Shown one piece after another: positions 5,407-8,281 of a DNA stretch of 8,281 bases; positions within the stretch are counted from its first letter, which is position 1; every line of letters starts with the position of its first letter. Under the pieces are notes generated by a model. It was not told the origin of the DNA, made no database searches, and saw only the letters and a list, made by a program, of their open reading frames with translations. Location of the stretch: positions 1 through 8,281 of the forward strand of contig JBPOIC010000050.1 of assembly GCA_052034865.1 (NCBI GenBank), written 5' to 3'. Source of the stretch: JBPOIC01 sp052034865 (GTDB taxonomy: Bacteria > UBA10199 > JADFYH01). The translations under genes and the position numbers were made by a program.

Positions 5407-6681
5407 CTACACTTTGGATTCTGCAATCAGAAAGTCGAGGGTTTTACGCTCGAGCACTTCCAGTGCAATCAAGGGTAACATGCGCTGCTCATGATAATAG
5501 CGCTCGACGACTTCGACATTCTGATTCATGGATTTTGCAATTTGTTCCAGTCTTTCTTTCAGCTCTTCTGGCTTCACCTCAATTTTTTCAGCTTGAGCGA
5601 CCGCTTCAAAGAGTAAAAAGGCCTTCACCCGCCTGATCGCCAATTCGCGATTTTCTTTGAAAAAGGCTTCAGGGGTTAAGCCGGTTTCCTGAAAGGTAAG
5701 GCGTTGATGGCGTAGGCGATTTTTGAAGTTTTCAAGCATGGCTTCCAGCTCGCGATCGACCATGGCATTAGGAAGTTCCATCGGATGTTGGGTGATGAGA
5801 TTTTCGACAATTTGCTGATGCAAAGAACCTCGGGCTTCCTGTTCTTTCCTGCTTTGAATAGCCTCTTTTAATTTCTGTTTCACTTTGTCTAGCGAATCGA
5901 AATCTCCCAGATCGCGTGCAAAATCATCATTGAGCTCAGGCAATGTTTTTGCTTTGATTTCTTTGAGAGTCACTTCAAACTCACTGCGTTTTCCAGCCGC
6001 TTTTTCATAGGGGTAGTCTGCCGGAAATTGAACCGGAACCTTGCGGGTTTCCCCTTTTTTCATTCCTACGATTCCTTCATCCAGATCTTTCAGAACGACC
6101 CCTTTGCCGACCTCCAGCTGAAAATTCTCGGCCTGCCCCCCTTCGATGGTTTCGCCATCAATCCGTCCGGTGAAATCGATGAAGGCGATATTTCCCTTTT
6201 CCAATGAAGTTTCATCCGAAACCGGTGTCAGCTGCGCATGGGATTCATGCAGGGCATGAAGCTCTTTTTCGATTTCATCTTCGCCTGCTTCGATCGAGGG
6301 TTTGTTCAGGTTAAATCCTTTGTATTGGGTTAAAACAACGGCGGGACGGACTTCCACTTCGGCAGTAAACGAAATGGGTTGGGAGTTTTCTTTTTTAAGA
6401 TCCGTGATTGCAGGCGAGGAAACCGCTTCTATTCTTTGCTCTTCTAGGGCCTTGGTATAGCTGTCTTCCAGAAGATGGGACAAAACATCCGATTCGGTTT
6501 GGTCTTTATAATGTTGTTCCAAAATGGCGCGGGGGACTTTTCCTTTTCTAAAACCCTTGATGGAAACCTGATTGCTGAGTTTTTTGTAGGATTTGTCCAG
6601 GGCAGAGAGAAAGTCCTCAAAGGGGATTTCGATGTGGAGTTTTTTCTTGATGGGAGAAATTGCTTCAACGGTCGCTTTCAT
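5407..6681 (-). CDS. tig: Trigger factor, ribosome-bound chaperone with peptidyl-prolyl isomerase domain
   Basis: Trigger factor docks at the ribosomal exit tunnel and shields emerging chains; its FKBP-like domain has prolyl isomerase activity. The product is 424 aa (E. coli 432). The N-terminal ribosome-binding domain (1-about 115) carries the signature KGFRKGKVPRAILEQHY at 42-58, with the FRK ribosome contact at 44-46. The FKBP-type domain spans about 155-243 (EKGNIAFIDFTGRIDG at 161-176, GKRSEFEVTLKEIK at 230-243). The C-terminal helical chaperone arms follow, from LPELNDDFARDLG at 247-259 to the end. ATG 6681 has AAAGGA 9 nt upstream and places the first residues exactly at the family's usual start. 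It heads the tig-clpP pair; the 569-bp gap upstream implies its own promoter. Confidence 0.98.
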   Translation of the reverse strand: MKATVEAISPIKKKLHIEIPFEDFLSALDKSYKKLSNQVSIKGFRKGKVPRAILEQHYKDQTESDVLSHLLEDSYTKALEEQRIEAVSSPAITDLKKENSQPISFTAEVEVRPAVVLTQYKGFNLNKPSIEAGEDEIEKELHALHESHAQLTPVSDETSLEKGNIAFIDFTGRIDGETIEGGQAENFQLEVGKGVVLKDLDEGIVGMKKGETRKVPVQFPADYPYEKAAGKRSEFEVTLKEIKAKTLPELNDDFARDLGDFDSLDKVKQKLKEAIQSRKEQEARGSLHQQIVENLITQHPMELPNAMVDRELEAMLENFKNRLRHQRLTFQETGLTPEAFFKENRELAIRRVKAFLLFEAVAQAEKIEVKPEELKERLEQIAKSMNQNVEVVERYYHEQRMLPLIALEVLERKTLDFLIAESKV

Positions 6682-6752
6682 GATTTCGGATCCTTTGTCT
6701 TAAGAAATGTTTTAAATACTTGAAAAATGAAACGGTCATTTTCTGATGGATG

Positions 6753-6771
6753 CGCAAGCCAAAGGCTCGCG
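6753..6771 (-). repeat. 8-bp hairpin in the tig leader
   Basis: On the minus strand CGCGAGCC, loop TTT and GGCTTGCG form an 8-pair stem with one G-U wobble, 71 nt before the tig ATG. The wobble is a mismatch on the plus strand, so a minus-strand RNA structure is favoured. No T-run follows on the minus strand; on the plus strand TTTTGTG follows, but no plus-strand gene ends here. Confidence 0.5.
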
Positions 6772-6795
6772 TTTTGTGAAAGGTGAGTTTAAACC

Positions 6796-6827
6796 TAAAA
6801 TTTTCCGGAATTGAAAGGAAAATTTTA
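6796..6827. repeat. Perfect 11-bp inverted repeat upstream of tig
   Basis: TAAAATTTTCC (6796-6806) and GGAAAATTTTA (6817-6827) are exact inverted copies around a 10-bp centre. The symmetry and one-turn arm spacing suit a dimeric DNA-binding protein at the tig promoter; a hairpin is the alternative. It lies 115-146 bp before the tig start. The repeat is certain, its role is not. Confidence 0.55.
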
Positions 6828-7250
6828 AAACAGGGCACCGTCAATAATCATCCTAATTGATGAGGATCAAAAAAACACTTTCAGAGGGATAGCGGAAACG
6901 TCTTCAATCTCGATATCTTCAAGCTGCTTTACTTTGATTATAGGTAAGAAAAACCACACAAAAGAGTCTCCACAAATGATGAAAAGTGTCTTTTGGTCTG
7001 GCCTCCTTTGCCAAATAAGGATTTGTTTGAATATTAGGGTGGGACGATGGCTACTAAATAGAGAAAACAAAAAAGCTTCTTGGAATCAATTTATAAGAAG
7101 GATCGTCGCGAGAAAAAACAAATTTTGAGTTTGCATTGACACCCTTTTCCCCGCTCGGGATGTCCGGGGTGTATCGGGTTAGTTTTTTGCTAGCGGAAAA
7201 AATTGGGTCGCTGACAATTCTGTCGGAAACCTGTTTGGAGAAAAATTTTG

Positions 7251-8281
7251 CTAAGCCAACTTGACGTAGGCTTCCGAGATTCTTCTCCTCCTGGTCTTTC
7301 GAACGATGACCTGAATTCCCTGCTGGGTCATGCTATCTCCCGCCCTGGTTGTCTTCTTAACCTTTTCCTCGAACCAGTCTGAGAGAGTTAGATCGCCTTT
7401 GAACAAACCCAACCGATCCCGAATTCCCAATGTTGATAAGACCATGAATATCGGAACCCCGCCACCCATGATCCAGCCCGAAGCATATGGGTAGAGGTGG
7501 GTGGGCAAGCGGTCGTATTCGTCCTCCACTTCGCCGATGATTTCTTCCAAAATATCTTGCAAGGTGATCATCCCTAAAACCCATCCTTCCCGATTCTGAA
7601 TCAGGGCGATATGCTCTTTTTGCTCGATGAGTTTTTCCAGCGCCTGGGAGATTCGAGCTCCGTTTTCGATCCTCAAAATAGGTCGTGAAATACCTCGGAT
7701 GCTCGGATCTGATGGATTCGAGTTCAAGACGGTAACGATGTCCTTGAAATTGACGTATCCCTGAATCGTCTGGAGGTTCTTCTCTTCCGTGCACAACGGG
7801 TAACGGGTATGCATATCCAGATGCGCCTGAATCAGTGCCTCTGAAAGTGTATGTGCGAGGGAAATGGCCGAGATTTCCTGGATGGGGACCATGATTGTTT
7901 CGACCGAGCGTTGGGAAAGCTCGGAGGCCGAGAGCACGATCTGTTCTTCCCGAGGCCCGATCAGTCGGGAGGCCCGAGCGAGTGTGGCGGCGGCCTTTAA
8001 TTCGTGCAGGCCGCCCAAAGAGGTTTCTTTTCCCGGCTCAAATTTCTTGGCACCCCTAAGCTTCATGAGCTGTTTTACGCTCCACTCCAAAACCGCGACG
8101 ATTGGAAAGGCCATCCTTGAAACGGTTTTCATAAAGGGCGAGAGTTTTAGGCAAACCCATTCCTGGTTGCTTAAGGCGAACACCTTGGGGAAAAGCTCGG
8201 CGAAGACGATGGTGAATACGCTTAAAGGAATGATCAGCATGACCAGGGATAGAAACTCTGCGGCTGTGTGCGAGAGTCCGT
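7251..8281 (-). CDS. CNNM/HlyC-CorC family membrane protein with CBS pair (5' end outside window)
   Basis: The visible part is 342 residues ending at TAG 7251-7253; the frame stays open to the right edge (GLSHTAAEFLSLV precedes the Met at 8240), so that Met is internal. Counting from it: the last transmembrane part of the CNNM (DUF21) domain with the family motif AELFPK at 14-19; a further hydrophobic stretch about 43-53; a linker; a CBS-domain pair about 117-243 (TIMVPIQEIS, MHTRYPLC, GYVNFKDIV, GMITLQDILEEIIGEVEDEYD); and a CorC/HlyC C-terminal domain about 250-329 (GWIMGGGVP, DLTLSDWFEE, GIQVIVRKTRRRRISEAYV). Family members sit in the inner membrane and are linked to magnesium or other cation efflux and resistance; the old haemolysin name is misleading. 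The common VMTPR motif reads IMVPI here, losing the Arg. It is on the tig strand but 569 bp away, so joint function is not implied. Confidence 0.9.
   Translation of the reverse strand, partial: GLSHTAAEFLSLVMLIIPLSVFTIVFAELFPKVFALSNQEWVCLKLSPFMKTVSRMAFPIVAVLEWSVKQLMKLRGAKKFEPGKETSLGGLHELKAAATLARASRLIGPREEQIVLSASELSQRSVETIMVPIQEISAISLAHTLSEALIQAHLDMHTRYPLCTEEKNLQTIQGYVNFKDIVTVLNSNPSDPSIRGISRPILRIENGARISQALEKLIEQKEHIALIQNREGWVLGMITLQDILEEIIGEVEDEYDRLPTHLYPYASGWIMGGGVPIFMVLSTLGIRDRLGLFKGDLTLSDWFEEKVKKTTRAGDSMTQQGIQVIVRKTRRRRISEAYVKLA

Larger units (their letters stand above)
6682..7250. other. Non-coding gap between the CNNM/CorC-type gene and tig
   Basis: No convincing gene is present in these 569 bp. 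A 67-codon minus-strand frame (6867-7070) and a 64-codon plus-strand frame (6934-7128) both start with TTG, lack ribosome binding sites and match nothing I recognise. I found no tRNA-like T-loop sequence. The gap holds two good inverted repeats near tig (6753-6771 and 6796-6827), a weak 7-bp pair CAAAAGA/TCTTTTG (6958-6994), an A/T-run pair TTTTTT/AAAAAA (7183-7202), and a GC-rich imperfect inverted repeat near 7139-7173 that may form a hairpin after the CNNM gene. A clear tig promoter could not be fixed. Confidence 0.55.

Noticed and set aside
6867..7070. 67-codon minus-strand frame upstream of tig
   Set aside because: TTG start, no ribosome binding site, hydrophobic and aromatic composition expected from AT-rich non-coding DNA, and no family recognised.
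6934..7128. 64-codon basic plus-strand frame upstream of tig
   Set aside because: TTG start without a ribosome binding site; it overlaps the opposite small frame and matches nothing recognised.
7136..7164. Plus-strand TTGACA as a promoter
   Set aside because: No acceptable -10 box at 16-18 bp (the sequence there is GC-rich) and no plus-strand gene downstream.
7357..7794. 145-codon minus-strand frame inside the CNNM/CorC-type gene
   Set aside because: It lies in another frame of a clearly recognised gene, and its Arg/Gly-rich content is typical of a frame shadow.

Overview
This window is a housekeeping protein-quality-control cluster from a bacterium. Read on the minus strand, from the right edge leftward, it carries the 3' part of a CNNM/HlyC-CorC family membrane protein gene, then tig (trigger factor), clpP, clpX and lon. 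The left edge holds the last 42 codons of a plus-strand gene whose C-terminus looks like an MBL-fold metallo-hydrolase; it converges on lon. The order tig-clpP-clpX-lon is a classic arrangement in Proteobacteria and related Gram-negative lineages. Base composition is moderate, ribosome binding sites are AAGGGAG/AGGA-like, and GTG is used as the clpX start. A proteobacterial, perhaps delta-like, or related uncultured lineage fits, but no rRNA or other lineage marker is present, so this is inference.

Layout: 1-131 MBL-fold tail (+); 132-315 convergent gap with a short dispersed-repeat-like sequence; 316-2808 lon (-); 2809-3007 lon leader with paired inverted repeats; 3008-4258 clpX (-); 4259-4707 an unusually long clpP-clpX gap with a good clpX promoter and five potential hairpins; 4708-5322 clpP (-); 5323-5406 a short leader with a hairpin over a GGAGG; 5407-6681 tig (-); 6682-7250 a non-coding gap with two clear inverted repeats; 7251-8281 CNNM/CorC-type protein (-), truncated at its N-terminus by the window edge.

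The four central genes act together. Trigger factor meets nascent chains at the ribosome, ClpXP unfolds and degrades tagged or regulatory proteins, and Lon degrades misfolded proteins and regulators. The key catalytic and binding residues I looked for are present in all four: Lon Ser685/Lys728, ClpX zinc cysteines and Walker motifs, ClpP Ser99/His124/Asp173, and the trigger factor FRK ribosome contact. I see no defence system, mobile element gene, CRISPR array or tRNA. I found no new multi-gene system; the points worth a second look are structured non-coding stretches between these genes. By eye I found no CIRCE element, no sigma-32 promoter and no textbook intrinsic terminator with a long U-tract.
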